Assembly: GCF_900403705.1 (NCBI RefSeq)
Contig: NZ_OUNR01000018.1
Span: 62,001-126,000 of the forward strand
Direction: 5' to 3'
Source: Nitrospira lenta
GTDB taxonomy: Bacteria > Nitrospirota > Nitrospiria > Nitrospirales > Nitrospiraceae
Length of the DNA stretch: 64,000 nucleotides
Below are positions 35,522-44,158 of the stretch, piece by piece. The notes under the pieces were generated by a model. It was given only the letters and a program-made list of their open reading frames with translations. It made no database searches and was not told where the DNA came from. The stretch's first letter is position 1. Every line of letters starts with the position of its first letter. The position numbers were made by a program, and so were the translations under genes.

Positions 35522-36046
35522 ATGAGCGATTTATCCAGACGACACTTTCTCAAGCTGGGCGCCTGCGTAGTCGGAGGCGCCTGTGCGGCAAGCGCTCTGC
35601 CCGAGACGGGACATGCGGGAGACGCAGTAGCCGCTTCCACGCTGACGACCACCTTACCCTATCCGCGCGTCAAGCTGGTCCACCTCACCGATCTGAAAGC
35701 GGGCCAGGAGTTGCGATTGTCGTATCCGGACAACGCGTCGCCCATCAGCCTGCTGAAATTCGGCAAGCCTGTGCTGACCGGCATGGGGCCGGATCAGGAT
35801 ATTGTCGCCTTCAGCCGGTACTGCACCCACATGGGCGGCACCCTGCAATTCAAGGCAGACACCGGAGCGTTTCATTGCCCGCTCCACTACGCCATGTTCG
35901 ATGCACAAAAGGGAGGCCTCACCGTCATTGGCCAGGCAACGGATAATCTGCCGCAGGTTGAGCTGGAGATCGACGCGAAAGGCGATATCTATGCCGTCGG
36001 CATCAAGGGCCTCATCTATGGACGGCAGGCGAATGTATTGGCGTAA
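35522..36046 (+). CDS. aioB: Arsenite oxidase small subunit, Rieske protein
   Basis: A 174-residue Rieske protein with a Tat signal (SRRHFLKLGACVVGG). The [2Fe-2S] ligands are Cys101-His103 (YCTHMGG) and Cys119-His122 (CPLHYAMFD). The C-terminal LIYGRQANVLA and GPDQDIVAFSRYCTH are close to AioB of known arsenite oxidisers. Some AioB have a disulfide beside the cluster; here Gly106 and Leu121 occupy those places, so no disulfide bridge can form. The Tat signal lets the folded AioA/AioB pair reach the periplasm together. A strong GGAAGGGA site precedes ATG 35522; aioA starts 32 bp after its stop. Confidence 0.95.
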   Translation: MSDLSRRHFLKLGACVVGGACAASALPETGHAGDAVAASTLTTTLPYPRVKLVHLTDLKAGQELRLSYPDNASPISLLKFGKPVLTGMGPDQDIVAFSRYCTHMGGTLQFKADTGAFHCPLHYAMFDAQKGGLTVIGQATDNLPQVELEIDAKGDIYAVGIKGLIYGRQANVLA

Positions 36047-36078
36047 CCGGTGATGGCCCGGAGAGGAGAACACTTATT

Positions 36079-38541
36079 ATGAGCACGATTTCGCATGGCG
36101 AAGACCGGGTGCCGGTCCCGCCGACCGATGCCCAGCAATTCACTACCGTCTGTTCCTACTGCATCGTGGGCTGCGGGTATAACGTCTATAAATGGCCGCT
36201 CGGCACAGAAGGCGGCCCGAAGCCTCATCAAAACGCGCTGCACACAGATTTCACCAAGCAACAGCCGGAGCGAACCGGCACCTGGATTTCACCGGCCATG
36301 CACAATGTCATCACGGAACGGAATGGCCGGAAGTATAACCTTGTCGTATTGCCGGATCATGACTGTGTCGTGAACAAGGGCAACCATTCGGTCCGCGGTG
36401 GAACGCACGCGGATGTGCTGTATGCCCCGGATCGTCCCACTGCCGACCGGCTGACGACACCCCTGCTCTATCGAGGCGGCCAGCAGCTCCCGACCACCTG
36501 GGACGACGCCTTGACCCTCGGCGCGAGAATTATCAAAGCCAGCCTCGACAAGTGGGGACCGGACGCCATCGCCATGAAATTCTTCGATCACGGCGGCGGA
36601 GGCGGAGGGTTTGAAAACAACTGGGCGGTAGGGAAATTCTTCTTCACAGGAATCGGCACCCAGATGGCCTCCATCCACAATCGGCCCGCCTATAACAGCG
36701 AAGTCTTCGCCTCAGGCGACGCCGGTATTGCCGCACTTCCCTCCGCCTATCTGGATGCCGAACTCGCCGATACCATCCTGTTGATCGGCGCGAATTCCTA
36801 TGAAACCCAGTCGGTGTATTTCCTCGAACATATGGTGCCGAATCTGTCCGGGGGAACGTTGGCTCAGAAAAACGCATCGCTGCCGGGCGAGCCGCATGCA
36901 GCTGGCAAGATCATCATCGTCGATCCGCGCCGGACGTCCACAGTCGCGGTGGCGGAAGCCGCGGCGGGCAAACAGAACGTCTTGCATCTGCAACTCAACA
37001 ACGGGACCGATATTGCGTTGCTGAACAGCCTCTCCCGTTTGATCTATGAACAGGGATGGCACGACTCCGCGTTCATCGAGCGGCGGACGGAGAACTTTGC
37101 AGCATGCAAGGCGAAGAACCTCGCACAAGATCTCGACGAGGCCATTCGTCTGACAGGGATCTCCAGAGAACAGATGATGACCGCCGCCGAGTGGATCGCC
37201 AAACCGAAATCCCCAACACACCGGAGACGAACGCTTCTGCTCTACGAGAAGGGACTGATTTGGGGACTGAAGAACTATGAGAACGTGGCGTCGGTCGTCG
37301 ATTTGGCCCTGTTGACCGGCAACCTCGGAAAACCCGGCACGGGATGCGGCCGGCTGGGCGGCCATCAAGAGGGGTACAGCCGTCCGAGCTATCCGGGCAA
37401 GCGCCCGCCGGTGAACGTGGACGAAGTTGCCATCAAAGGAGGCGCCTCCAAAGTCTTCTGGGTCGCCGGCTGCAACCCGGCGGGCGGCACGTTGAACGCA
37501 CAGCAGTTTCGCCTCGCCCTCGCCCGGCGCACGGCACTGGTCAACCAGGCCTTGGATGCCGCCGGCGGTGGGACGCTCGAAGAGCGGGTACAGGCGGTCC
37601 TCGGCGCGTTGGAGCAAGGCGGTCTCTTTCTCATCGTGCAGGACATCTATCCGATCGACACCGCCCGCTATGCGCATCTCGTGCTGCCGGCGGCACAATG
37701 GGGCGAAATGAATCTGACCTCGATCAACGGAGAGCGGCGCTTGCGGCTCTACCAGAAATTTATGGATGCGCCGGGAGTCGCGGAGCCTGATTGGAAAATC
37801 ATGGCGATGATGGCGCAGAAAATCCAGGCGCTCTACCAGGCAGAGGGGAACAGCGAGAAGGCCGCGCGGTTTTCCGGCTTCGACTGGCGCACGGACGAAG
37901 AGGTGTTTCGTGCCGCCGCAGCCGGCGTCAAAGGTGCGCAAGAAGATTACGGCGAGACCACCTATGCCATGCTCGCACAATTGAAAACCAACGGCGTACA
38001 GACGCCGGTCAAGGAAATCACAAACGGACTCCCCGTAGGAACCACGCGGCTGTTTGAGGATGCAGGGAAATTCACATTCATTCCGGCATCCTGGCCAGGC
38101 TTTCCTCCGCAACTGCAACAGTTGATGAGCGACGCACGGTATCCGTTCTGGGTGAACAACGGCCGATCCAATCACGGATGGCAAACGCTGTACGACGATC
38201 TGCGCAAACCCTACGTCATCGGCCGCGAACCGTTGCCGCACGTCGAAATCCATCCGCAAGATGCCGCGACACTCGAAGTTGAAAACGGAGATCTCGTTGA
38301 ACTCTTCAATCCCTACGGCACGGTGACCGCGCTGGTCGTCGTGGTAGAGTCCAACCAAACTGGCCATGTGTTTATGTTGTTCGAGCATCCGAAGGGGTGG
38401 GCCAATAGCCTGACGACAGACTATGTCGACCCTGATACCACGATCCCCTATTACAAAGGCACCAAGGCCGGGATCCGGAAAATTGGAACGCTTCCTGAGC
38501 TGAAAGAACAGCTCTCCTTTATTCCAACGAATCGAACATGA
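36079..38541 (+). CDS. aioA: Arsenite oxidase large subunit, molybdopterin protein
   Basis: An 820-residue DMSO-reductase-family molybdoenzyme. The [3Fe-4S] ligands are C25, C28 and C32 (CSYCIVGC), with Ser104 where relatives have a fourth cysteine. The arsenite-site residues of characterised AioA can be matched by spacing: His200 and Glu208 (HNRPAYNSE), Arg425 and His429 (RLGGHQEGY). The C-terminal WVNNGRSNHGWQT and PYYKGTKAGIRK segments are also AioA-like. The enzyme oxidises As(III) to As(V) in the periplasm and passes electrons to AioB. No signal peptide of its own is present, as in other AioA. No cytochrome c gene is adjacent, so the electron acceptor is unknown. Confidence 0.96.
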   Translation: MSTISHGEDRVPVPPTDAQQFTTVCSYCIVGCGYNVYKWPLGTEGGPKPHQNALHTDFTKQQPERTGTWISPAMHNVITERNGRKYNLVVLPDHDCVVNKGNHSVRGGTHADVLYAPDRPTADRLTTPLLYRGGQQLPTTWDDALTLGARIIKASLDKWGPDAIAMKFFDHGGGGGGFENNWAVGKFFFTGIGTQMASIHNRPAYNSEVFASGDAGIAALPSAYLDAELADTILLIGANSYETQSVYFLEHMVPNLSGGTLAQKNASLPGEPHAAGKIIIVDPRRTSTVAVAEAAAGKQNVLHLQLNNGTDIALLNSLSRLIYEQGWHDSAFIERRTENFAACKAKNLAQDLDEAIRLTGISREQMMTAAEWIAKPKSPTHRRRTLLLYEKGLIWGLKNYENVASVVDLALLTGNLGKPGTGCGRLGGHQEGYSRPSYPGKRPPVNVDEVAIKGGASKVFWVAGCNPAGGTLNAQQFRLALARRTALVNQALDAAGGGTLEERVQAVLGALEQGGLFLIVQDIYPIDTARYAHLVLPAAQWGEMNLTSINGERRLRLYQKFMDAPGVAEPDWKIMAMMAQKIQALYQAEGNSEKAARFSGFDWRTDEEVFRAAAAGVKGAQEDYGETTYAMLAQLKTNGVQTPVKEITNGLPVGTTRLFEDAGKFTFIPASWPGFPPQLQQLMSDARYPFWVNNGRSNHGWQTLYDDLRKPYVIGREPLPHVEIHPQDAATLEVENGDLVELFNPYGTVTALVVVVESNQTGHVFMLFEHPKGWANSLTTDYVDPDTTIPYYKGTKAGIRKIGTLPELKEQLSFIPTNRT

Positions 38542-39593
38542 CGATGCGCCACCCACAGACAGCACCACCTCGGCGACTCGATACGCTATGGAAGCAGAGC
38601 TGTGCCGCTCTCGTGCTGAGTGCTTGCGTACTCAGCAGCGCCTGCGCGACCGTGGGGCCAGTCGGCCGGTCGATTTACGAAAGTCCCGATACAATCGTTC
38701 GGCTGGAACCACGCAGCAAGATCGCCTTCCTGCACGACCGCGGCCCCACCCATGCGGTGTCATTCACTCGCGAGCAAATCGAGATCCTGCTTACTTCAAT
38801 TTCAGCGAGAAATAAGATCGGGCTCTTGCGCTCCTTCACCGGTGACCCAGGGACGCCCAGACTGTTCGACTCGTCAGACATTCACCTCCTGAGCGGACCG
38901 CTTCAGGAGGCATTCGCGCAAGCGAATGCCGAAGAGGCCGTCGTGTTCTACCGCGCGAAACCAGGCACGGGCGCGCGCCAGCGCGTGACCTCCGGCACCA
39001 TCGTCGCACACCAAGATACGCTGCGGCTGGCCATCGCGAACTTCTGGCACCCCCTTATCACGACCGCGTCAGAGGTGGGCAGCACGGACCGGCTGCACGA
39101 TATCCGTGAAACCACCGGGTATGTCCGCGACCACCCTTGGACCTCGGTCGGCGAACAGGACTTTGCCGTCTTTTTTGATGATGCTCGCTACCAAACGACC
39201 CAGCGCCAAGGCAGTCTGGTTGAATATCCCGAGCGGCGCTTGTCCATCGCTTATCAGTCTTATCTGAACGCCAATCCCGATCCGATCAGGCGGGCACAAG
39301 AAGCCCACGATGCCGTGCAGCAGGCAACGCTGGGAAAAGCGGAAAGTCTGGCGATTGCCGATCTGAAAAAGAGAATTGCCGACTTGGAGCGGGCGAATGC
39401 GGAACTCACAGCGAAGGTGCCGAAGACGGCCGCCCCCCTTGATCCGGCGCCTACGTCGACTCAGGGATCCGCCGTTCAAGCGGGCGCATCCTCGCAGTCT
39501 CAAAATCAGATTCAGGAATTCATGCAGCGGCTAGAGAAGCGCGTAGCAGAGCTGGAACAGGCACTCAAAGAAAGCGAGTCCCACAGGAAATAA
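38538..39593 (+). CDS. Lipoprotein with C-terminal coiled coil, arsenite oxidase cluster
   Basis: A 351-residue exported protein overlapping the aioA stop by 4 bp (ATGA). The signal ends in a lipobox (VLSSAC), so it is a lipoprotein. The mature region has a mixed alpha/beta domain (about 40-250) I do not recognise and, after a Pro/Ser-rich linker, a C-terminal heptad coiled coil (QEFMQRLEKRVAELEQALK). Translational coupling suggests it works with or beside AioBA, for example as an envelope anchor or assembly factor, but no family supports this. Confidence 0.65.
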   Translation: MTMRHPQTAPPRRLDTLWKQSCAALVLSACVLSSACATVGPVGRSIYESPDTIVRLEPRSKIAFLHDRGPTHAVSFTREQIEILLTSISARNKIGLLRSFTGDPGTPRLFDSSDIHLLSGPLQEAFAQANAEEAVVFYRAKPGTGARQRVTSGTIVAHQDTLRLAIANFWHPLITTASEVGSTDRLHDIRETTGYVRDHPWTSVGEQDFAVFFDDARYQTTQRQGSLVEYPERRLSIAYQSYLNANPDPIRRAQEAHDAVQQATLGKAESLAIADLKKRIADLERANAELTAKVPKTAAPLDPAPTSTQGSAVQAGASSQSQNQIQEFMQRLEKRVAELEQALKESESHRK

Positions 39594-39671
39594 CCGAGTA
39601 CGCCGCACGCGCTCGGCAACAAGGCTGCCGCCGCCAGGCCGCATGGAGCAGGACAACCTGCGCGCCAAGAT

Positions 39672-41060
39672 CTACTCGTCGTGGGTTTTCTTGAGTCGCC
39701 GATCCAGGGCGAAGCGGGTCATTCCAAGATGTTTGGCCGCCAGCGTCTTGTTGTAATCGGCCAGCCGCAAGACTTCTTCCACGATCGCGCCCTCTACATC
39801 GGCCAGCGATTGCTGCCCCAGCTTCATCTCGACCCGCACGACCGGCTCCGGTCCCGGCGCCGTAGTGACGGCCACCTGCTTGCCTGCTTCGCGCAACTCC
39901 GCCGGCAAACAGCTCGGCGCAAGCGTCCGGCCCTGACAGAAGATCATGGCCCGCTCAAGAATATTCTGGAGCTCGCGGATATTTCCCGGATAGTGATAGC
40001 GCTCCAGCAGCGTGCGGGCCTCCGGGTCCAGTTCGGGCACCGGCTTCCCGAAATCCTGAGCGAACCGGACCAGCGCGCGCTGGCAGAGATCGAAGATGTC
40101 CTCCACTCGATTCCTCAACGGCGGCAGCTCGAAGGCGACCACGTTGAGCCTGAAATAGAGATCCTCGCGAAAGGCCCCGCGCCCCACTTCCTTTTTGAGA
40201 TCGCGGTTCGTGGCCGTGATCAGACGGAAATCCACGCCGATATCATCGGTCCCTCCCAGGCGCCGGAAAGAGCGTTCCTGGATGACGCGCAAGAGTTTGG
40301 CCTGCATCGAAAGATCGAGATCACCGATTTCATCCAGGAACAGGGTCCCGCCTTCAGATTTTTCGAGCAGCCCGAGCTTGCGCTGATTCGCGCCGGTAAA
40401 CGCGCCCCGCTCAAACCCAAACAATTCGCTCTCAAACAGCTCCTTGGGAATCGCCGTGCAGTTGACCCCGATAAACGGCGCCGACGCCCGGGCGCCGTTG
40501 TGATGAATCACGCGCGCAAAAAACTCCTTCCCCGTTCCGGTTTCACCGAGCAGCATCACCGACGATTTGGGATTCTCTGCCACTTCACGCACCTGTTCGA
40601 GCAACTGCTTCATCACGTGGCTCTGCGCGACCAGATGGCTCAATTGGTATTGACTGTCCCGATGTTCGAGCTCGGCATCCAGGCGGCGGCGAAGGCTCAC
40701 GACATCCAACACGCGGGCGACCACCGGATCGATGCCCTCCAGATCGACCGACTTAATCAGAAAGTCGTACGCCCCCAGCTTCATCGCTTCCACGGCATCC
40801 TGCACCGTCCCGTACGCCGTCAGCATAATCACCATGGCGGACGGAGCCAGCTGCCGCAGACGCTTCAAGGTGTCGAGACCGTTGAGGCCGGGCATCTTCA
40901 GATCGAGCAAGATGAGATCGGGCAGCTCGTGCCGGAGCGCTTCCAGCAGCGCTTCGCCGGATTCATATCCGACGGCACGATGCCCCTGCCGAGTCAGCCG
41001 CTTGACGATCGCGGCGCGAATCGCCTGTTCATCATCCGTTACAAATACCGTTGCACGCAT
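39672..41060 (-). CDS. Sigma-54-dependent response regulator, probable activator of the CGCAC/GTGCG regulon
   Basis: A 462-residue NtrC/AtoC-type activator: receiver with Asp53 (LILLDLKMPGLNG), AAA+ with GETGTGKEF, intact GAFTGA and FLDEIGDL, and a C-terminal helix-turn-helix (NKTLAAKHLGMTRFALDRRL). It is encoded 3 bp after its kinase and next to the intergenic region that holds the sigma-54 promoter of the FNT gene. Because this promoter and three more share one upstream repeat, this protein is the best candidate for their activator; that is inference from position. Confidence 0.93.
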   Translation of the reverse strand: MRATVFVTDDEQAIRAAIVKRLTRQGHRAVGYESGEALLEALRHELPDLILLDLKMPGLNGLDTLKRLRQLAPSAMVIMLTAYGTVQDAVEAMKLGAYDFLIKSVDLEGIDPVVARVLDVVSLRRRLDAELEHRDSQYQLSHLVAQSHVMKQLLEQVREVAENPKSSVMLLGETGTGKEFFARVIHHNGARASAPFIGVNCTAIPKELFESELFGFERGAFTGANQRKLGLLEKSEGGTLFLDEIGDLDLSMQAKLLRVIQERSFRRLGGTDDIGVDFRLITATNRDLKKEVGRGAFREDLYFRLNVVAFELPPLRNRVEDIFDLCQRALVRFAQDFGKPVPELDPEARTLLERYHYPGNIRELQNILERAMIFCQGRTLAPSCLPAELREAGKQVAVTTAPGPEPVVRVEMKLGQQSLADVEGAIVEEVLRLADYNKTLAAKHLGMTRFALDRRLKKTHDE

Positions 41061-41063
41061 CGA

Positions 41064-42992
41064 TTAGCCTTTCACCGCCTGAGCATTCTGACTCAGCGGA
41101 AGCCAAATTCTCACGGAGGTCCCTTTGCCCGGCTCACTCGTCATGTGAATATCGCCACCATGGCTTTCAATAATATTTCTGCAGATCGCCAGCCCCAATC
41201 CCGTCCCATGCCGCTTGCCCGTCGTATAGAACGGCTCGAACACGTGCGGCAGCGCCGCTGAGGAAATCCCGACGCCGGCATCTTTGACCAGCACCACGAT
41301 ACCCGGCCGCTCCTGGCCGGACAACTCGAACGCCGTCACGTCGATGGCCGCCCCGTCCATCGGAGACGCATCGATCGCATTGTGGATGACGTTCAAGAGC
41401 ACCTGCTTGATCTGATCCCGATCGGCATGCACGCGATCGGCCAGCGGCGACAGGGCCGACTGAATAGCCAGATGCTTGGCCTGCAGCGGCACATCGAGCG
41501 TCTTGACGACTTCGGCGATCAATCCAGATAGTTCGAACAGTACCGGCGCCAGCTCTCGCGGCCGCGCATATTCGACGATTTGATTGACGATGCGGTCCAA
41601 TCGTTTCGCCTCTTTCAAAATCACATCGATATCCGCCCGTCGCGAATCGCCGTCCGCGAAATCATCGAGTAGAAGCGAGGCGGTCGAGCCGATCCCGACC
41701 AGCGGATTCCTGAGCTCATGCGCGATGCCGGCCGCCACCTGCCCCAACATCGCCAGATGCTCCGCCCGGCTCAATCGGGACTGCAAATCCTCCAGCGCCG
41801 TGATATCGACGTTGAAGCCCACGTAGACTTGCGAAACGCCGTCGCCGCCGTCGATGGGCAACCGGCGGCTCAAGACTTTGCGCACACTTCCGTCCTTGTG
41901 CAAAAAGCGAAAGACGGTTTCGTACGACTGGCCTTGCGTCACCGCCTGCGAAAATTCGGACAGCACCCGATCGCGATCTTCCGGATGAATCTGCTCTCTG
42001 AAGGCATCGGGATCCACCGGATCATTGGGACCGAGGCCCGCTAATTCTTGGTTATAGCGATTGCTGAAGGTGATCTGCATGCCCTTCGTGGTAAAGATTC
42101 CAAACGGCGCATGATCGACGAGACCGCGATACTTCGCCTCCGAGGTGGCTAAATGCTCGTTCAGCTGACGAAGCGCGGCTTCGGACTTCTCCATCGCATT
42201 GAGGTGGCCGCGAATCTGGGTGCTCATGTCGTGCATGACCCGCGTGAGATCCCCGATCTCGTCCGTGCGCGCCAGCACGGCAATCGCCGGGACGAGACCC
42301 GCGGGCGAAGAACCGACCGTCGTGGCCAGGCTAAGCAGCGGAGCGGCTATCGAACGGGCAATCAGATACAAGGCGCCGACCATCAACCCGAAGGTAAAGA
42401 CGCCTCCGCCCAGCACCACAAACAGCGTGGAGGTGCGATCTTGGCTCAATTGTGCCAGCTTTTCAGCGACGCTCTGCTGCTCGAACCGGTCGAAAATCCC
42501 CATTTGCCGGCGAATCTCGACCATCAGTTCCCGCCCGCGCCCCTCTTCCATATAATGAAAGGCGTCCTGTTTATGGCCGTCCTTGATCGCGTGAATCAAG
42601 GCCTCTTTCTCCGTCACCAACTGGACGACGAGCGCCTGGATATTCTTGAACCGATCCGACTGGTCGCCTGAAATGCGCCCGGCAAGATCACGGCCGATGG
42701 CATCGATCCCTTCCTGCGCGACGCGATAGGGACGCAGATACCGGTATTGCTCGGTCAGTACGTAGCCCCGGAACCCGGTCTCCAGATCGACAACCAACCG
42801 CATATACTCAGCTGCATTTTTTTGCGCCACATACAGATTATCCAGCTGCTCTTCGTCCTGCGAAAACGTCTGAATGCTCTGATAGGTCATCACGCTCAAG
42901 ACAATGAGGGCGACGAGAGGAATAAACGACGCGAGCAACAGCTTGCGGTGAATCGGAAGATTGTTGAACAAGCGGGCGGCACGCTCGCGCAT
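41064..42992 (-). CDS. Membrane sensor histidine kinase with CHASE3 and PAS domains
   Basis: A 642-residue kinase from the chosen ATG at 42992, which has GGAG five bases before it (a longer form from 43016 is possible). Helices at 19-38 and 190-212 frame a CHASE3-type periplasmic domain (DLETGFRGYVLTEQYRYLRPY). HAMP (213-265), a PAS domain (about 285-400, with HPEDRDRVLSEFSQAV and FRFLHKDGSVRK), HisKA with His425 (AAGIAHELRNPLVG) and HATPase with HNAIDASP, DAGVGIS and GTGLGLAI follow. It pairs with the sigma-54 regulator immediately downstream. Confidence 0.93.
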   Translation of the reverse strand: MRERAARLFNNLPIHRKLLLASFIPLVALIVLSVMTYQSIQTFSQDEEQLDNLYVAQKNAAEYMRLVVDLETGFRGYVLTEQYRYLRPYRVAQEGIDAIGRDLAGRISGDQSDRFKNIQALVVQLVTEKEALIHAIKDGHKQDAFHYMEEGRGRELMVEIRRQMGIFDRFEQQSVAEKLAQLSQDRTSTLFVVLGGGVFTFGLMVGALYLIARSIAAPLLSLATTVGSSPAGLVPAIAVLARTDEIGDLTRVMHDMSTQIRGHLNAMEKSEAALRQLNEHLATSEAKYRGLVDHAPFGIFTTKGMQITFSNRYNQELAGLGPNDPVDPDAFREQIHPEDRDRVLSEFSQAVTQGQSYETVFRFLHKDGSVRKVLSRRLPIDGGDGVSQVYVGFNVDITALEDLQSRLSRAEHLAMLGQVAAGIAHELRNPLVGIGSTASLLLDDFADGDSRRADIDVILKEAKRLDRIVNQIVEYARPRELAPVLFELSGLIAEVVKTLDVPLQAKHLAIQSALSPLADRVHADRDQIKQVLLNVIHNAIDASPMDGAAIDVTAFELSGQERPGIVVLVKDAGVGISSAALPHVFEPFYTTGKRHGTGLGLAICRNIIESHGGDIHMTSEPGKGTSVRIWLPLSQNAQAVKG

Positions 42993-43078
42993 AGGCACTC
43001 CATGAAACTGCGTCATCCTAGGAGGGCACTCCCCACCCTGTCAAATGTCCGAATGACTCACCGTCAGCGCCCATTCAA

Positions 43079-43091
43079 TCGCACTGTGCGA
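43079..43091. promoter_or_regulatory. Enhancer-like repeat of the FNT promoter
   Basis: TCGCACTGTGCGA is a 6-bp inverted repeat with one central base, 77 bp upstream of the -24 element at 43169. A second half-site, CCGTGCG, follows, and the surrounding 45 bp closely resemble those at 56294-56340 before another sigma-54 promoter. Confidence 0.7.
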
Positions 43092-43168
43092 GCCGTGCGA
43101 AACCGCTCAATACCATTTCAGCACGGACCAAAGTCAGAACTATTGCGCGGTTTATGCGAAGCACACGA

Positions 43169-43184
43169 CTGGCACCGAGGTTGC
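43169..43184 (+). promoter_or_regulatory. Sigma-54 promoter of the FNT transporter operon
   Basis: TGGCACCGAGGTTGCT is a full match to the -24/-12 consensus TGGCAC-N5-TTGCW. Transcription would start near 43196, giving a leader of about 73 bases before the ATG at 43269. Confidence 0.85.
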
Positions 43185-43268
43185 TTAACGAGATTGCTGA
43201 ATTTATTCACGGCCTCCAACCCAGGCGATCAACCGGCGGCACCATGGAATCCTAAAGGAGAATCCGCA

Positions 43269-44138
43269 ATGGACTACGTCAAACCTCTCGGCGTTGTAGA
43301 AAGCATGCTGGCCGGCGGTACCACCAAGCTGAACGTGCCCCCGCGGCATCTGGTCATTCGAGGGATGCTGGCCGGCGCGTACCTGGGAATCGCGACCAGC
43401 ATGGCCGTCACGGTCGCCGTCGAGACCGGGTCCTGGATTGCCGGCAGCCTCCTGTTTCCCTTCGGACTGGCGTTGGCCATCCTCCTGGGAACGGAAATCA
43501 TCACCGGCAGCTTCGCGCTGCTGCCCTGCATCGCCGTCGCGAGCCGCGGGCAGGTCAGCATGAGTCGCGTACTGGCCAATTGGGGATGGGTCTTTCTCGG
43601 CAATCTCTTAGGGTCGATGCTGTATGCCCTCCTGTTCGCACTCTGCATTACGACGGCATGGGACAATATCGTCCCTCCGGTCGGCGCCAAACTGATCGCG
43701 ATTGCCGAAGCCAAAACGAACTACTATGCCGCCCACGGCTCCGCCGGCATGCTCACGGTCTTTACCAAAGCCATCCTCTGCAATTGGATGGTGAGCTTGG
43801 CCGTCGTCGCGTCCTACGCCTCGAACTCCTTTAGCGGGAAATTACTTGCCATCTGGGGACCGACCGTGCTCTTCTTCTCTCAGGGATTTGAACATGCGGT
43901 CGTCAATATGTTCGTGATCCCGGTCGGTATGCTGCTCGGCGCCAACGTCACGGTCTCCACCTGGTGGCTCTGGAATCAAATCCCGGTGACATTAGGCAAT
44001 CTGGTCGGCGGCATGCTCTTCACTGGAATGGCCATCTATCTGACGCATCGGACACCCGCACCGGCAGTGAACCTGCCCGTCTCAACAGTCCAACCGCCCC
44101 CGGCCCAGGCCCAGCACAGCTATTCTCCGTCTTTTTAA
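43269..44138 (+). CDS. Formate/nitrite transporter family channel (FNT)
   Basis: A 289-residue FNT family protein with six helices, PLGVVESMLAGGTTKLNVPP at the N terminus, broken helices (ILLGTEIITGSFALLP) and the conserved central-His motif QGFEHAVVNMFVIPVG. FNT channels pass formate or nitrite (FocA, NirC). In a nitrite oxidiser nitrite uptake or export would be the natural role, but the organism and substrate are inferred. AAAGGAG lies eight bases before the ATG. The sigma-54 promoter upstream is an unmistakable -24/-12 type. It ends 21 bp ahead of an efflux pump operon, so the genes may be co-transcribed. Confidence 0.9.
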   Translation: MDYVKPLGVVESMLAGGTTKLNVPPRHLVIRGMLAGAYLGIATSMAVTVAVETGSWIAGSLLFPFGLALAILLGTEIITGSFALLPCIAVASRGQVSMSRVLANWGWVFLGNLLGSMLYALLFALCITTAWDNIVPPVGAKLIAIAEAKTNYYAAHGSAGMLTVFTKAILCNWMVSLAVVASYASNSFSGKLLAIWGPTVLFFSQGFEHAVVNMFVIPVGMLLGANVTVSTWWLWNQIPVTLGNLVGGMLFTGMAIYLTHRTPAPAVNLPVSTVQPPPAQAQHSYSPSF

Positions 44139-44158
44139 GAGAGTGAAGGCAGCGCGGA

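Noticed and set aside
36712-38568. 618-codon open frame opposite aioA
   Set aside because: Shadow of a gene with all catalytic residues conserved; no ribosome site or family motif.
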